Origin: Streptomyces sp. NRRL S-37
GTDB taxonomy: Bacteria; Actinomycetota; Actinomycetes; Streptomycetales; Streptomycetaceae
DNA: 7,227 nucleotides
Direction: 5' to 3'
NCBI RefSeq assembly: GCF_000721605.1
Contig: NZ_JOIZ01000053.1
Coordinates: 1 to 7,227, forward strand
Shown here in pieces: positions 6,708-7,227 of the stretch. The notes beneath the pieces are model-generated. The model saw nothing but the letters and a program-made list of their open reading frames with translations, did no database searches and was not told the DNA's origin. Each line of letters starts with the position of its first letter. Position 1 is the stretch's first letter. The translations under genes were made by a program, and so were the position numbers.

Positions 6708-6735
6708 CCTACGTCCCCTTCCTGATGAGGTTGAG

Positions 6736-7227
6736 ATGTCCCAGCGCGTCACGCCCCGTTCCTTCCGTACGTCCCAGATCCGCACCCGCGCGGCCGTGCT
6801 GGCCGCCGGACTGGGGGCCTCGGTCGTCATGGGAGCCGGGGTCGCGGCCGCCGTCGACACCACGGCCGCGTCCGGCGCCGCCGGCGCCGTCCAGGCGCAG
6901 GCCGCCGCCCAGGCCGAGGCCGCGAAGGCCCAGGCCGCCCAGGTCGAGAAGGCCGCCCAGGCGAAGGCCGCGAAGGCCGCCCAGGCGAAGAAGGCCGCCC
7001 AGGCCGCCGTCAAGAAGCAGGCGTCCTGGATCGACCCGGTGAAGAGCTACAAGCTGTCCGCGAGCTTCGCCCAGAACGGCGGCATGTGGGCGCACAAGCA
7101 CAGCGGCCAGGACTACGCCGTCCCGACCGGCACCACCGTGATGGCCGCGCACGGCGGCACCGTCGTCAAGGCCGGCCCCAACGGCGCCGGCGACGGCCCC
7201 GCGTACGGCAACGCCATCGTCATCAAG
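6736..7227 (+). CDS. Secreted M23-family metallopeptidase, N-terminal 164 residues (runs off the window)
   Basis: ATG 6736 follows GATGAGG (6724-6730) at a five-base spacing, and the frame stays open to the last base, so the C terminus is missing. The protein begins with a signal peptide: basic MSQRVTPRSFRTSQIRTR, then a hydrophobic segment (19-40, AAVLAAGLGASVVMGAGVAAAV). Residues 46-96 are almost only Ala, Lys, Gln and Glu (AQAKAAKAAQAKKAAQ), a predicted long helix or coiled coil. The catalytic domain starts near 104, with the M23 zinc motif HxxxD at H122-D126 (HSGQD) followed by YAVPTGTTVMAAHGGTVV. The second zinc motif (HxH) would lie beyond the window. M23 enzymes cut peptide cross-links in peptidoglycan outside the membrane, for growth, division or sporulation. 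The gene is divergent from the phosphatase and has a long structured leader. Confidence 0.9.
   Translation, partial: MSQRVTPRSFRTSQIRTRAAVLAAGLGASVVMGAGVAAAVDTTAASGAAGAVQAQAAAQAEAAKAQAAQVEKAAQAKAAKAAQAKKAAQAAVKKQASWIDPVKSYKLSASFAQNGGMWAHKHSGQDYAVPTGTTVMAAHGGTVVKAGPNGAGDGPAYGNAIVIK

Overview
The window is very GC-rich, with third codon positions almost all G or C. It looks like a core chromosomal stretch of a Streptomyces or close relative. The pointers are a full-length 111-residue Lsr2, a ClpC-type unfoldase preceded by ClgR-like sites and a sigma-R-like promoter, a protein of the Streptomyces-type SCO3374 family, and start codons without ribosome binding sites. I see no phage, transposon, plasmid, CRISPR or resistance module, and no tRNA or rRNA. 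The genes are ordinary for this lineage; the less ordinary signals are in the control regions.

Layout, left to right: (1) bases 1-60, the probable tail of a gene entering from the left; (2) 88-264, a 58-residue single-pass membrane protein that appears leaderless, closed by a perfect hairpin terminator at 288-318; (3) 389-802, a BlaI/MecI-type repressor that also appears leaderless, followed 9 bases later by (4) 812-1357, a short GNAT-type amino-acid (glutamate) N-acetyltransferase; (5) 1557-1892, lsr2, behind an upstream region with a perfect 14-base palindrome; (6) 2578-1871 on the minus strand, an SCO3374-family protein whose 3' end overlaps the end of lsr2 by 22 bases; (7) 2579-3009, a 431-base control region; (8) 3010-5535, clpC, with a strong terminator at 5555-5587; (9) 6294-5656 on the minus strand, a secreted HAD-family acid phosphatase with a PHO-box-like triple repeat upstream; (10) 6736 to the window end, the first 164 residues of a secreted M23 metallopeptidase behind a long leader rich in inverted repeats.

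The genes do not form one pathway. blaI and the acetyltransferase look like a two-gene transcript. Lsr2 is a global xenogeneic silencer. ClpC is the unfoldase of the Clp protease, and its upstream DNA points to control by ClgR (proteolysis regulator) and sigma-R (thiol oxidative stress). The phosphatase and the M23 peptidase are divergently transcribed exported enzymes sharing a 441-base intergenic region, one probably responding to phosphate and the other carrying a candidate RNA-based control region. That leader (about 6503-6735) is the best place to look for something undescribed. I cannot run homology, covariation or folding tools, so all regulatory calls are by eye.
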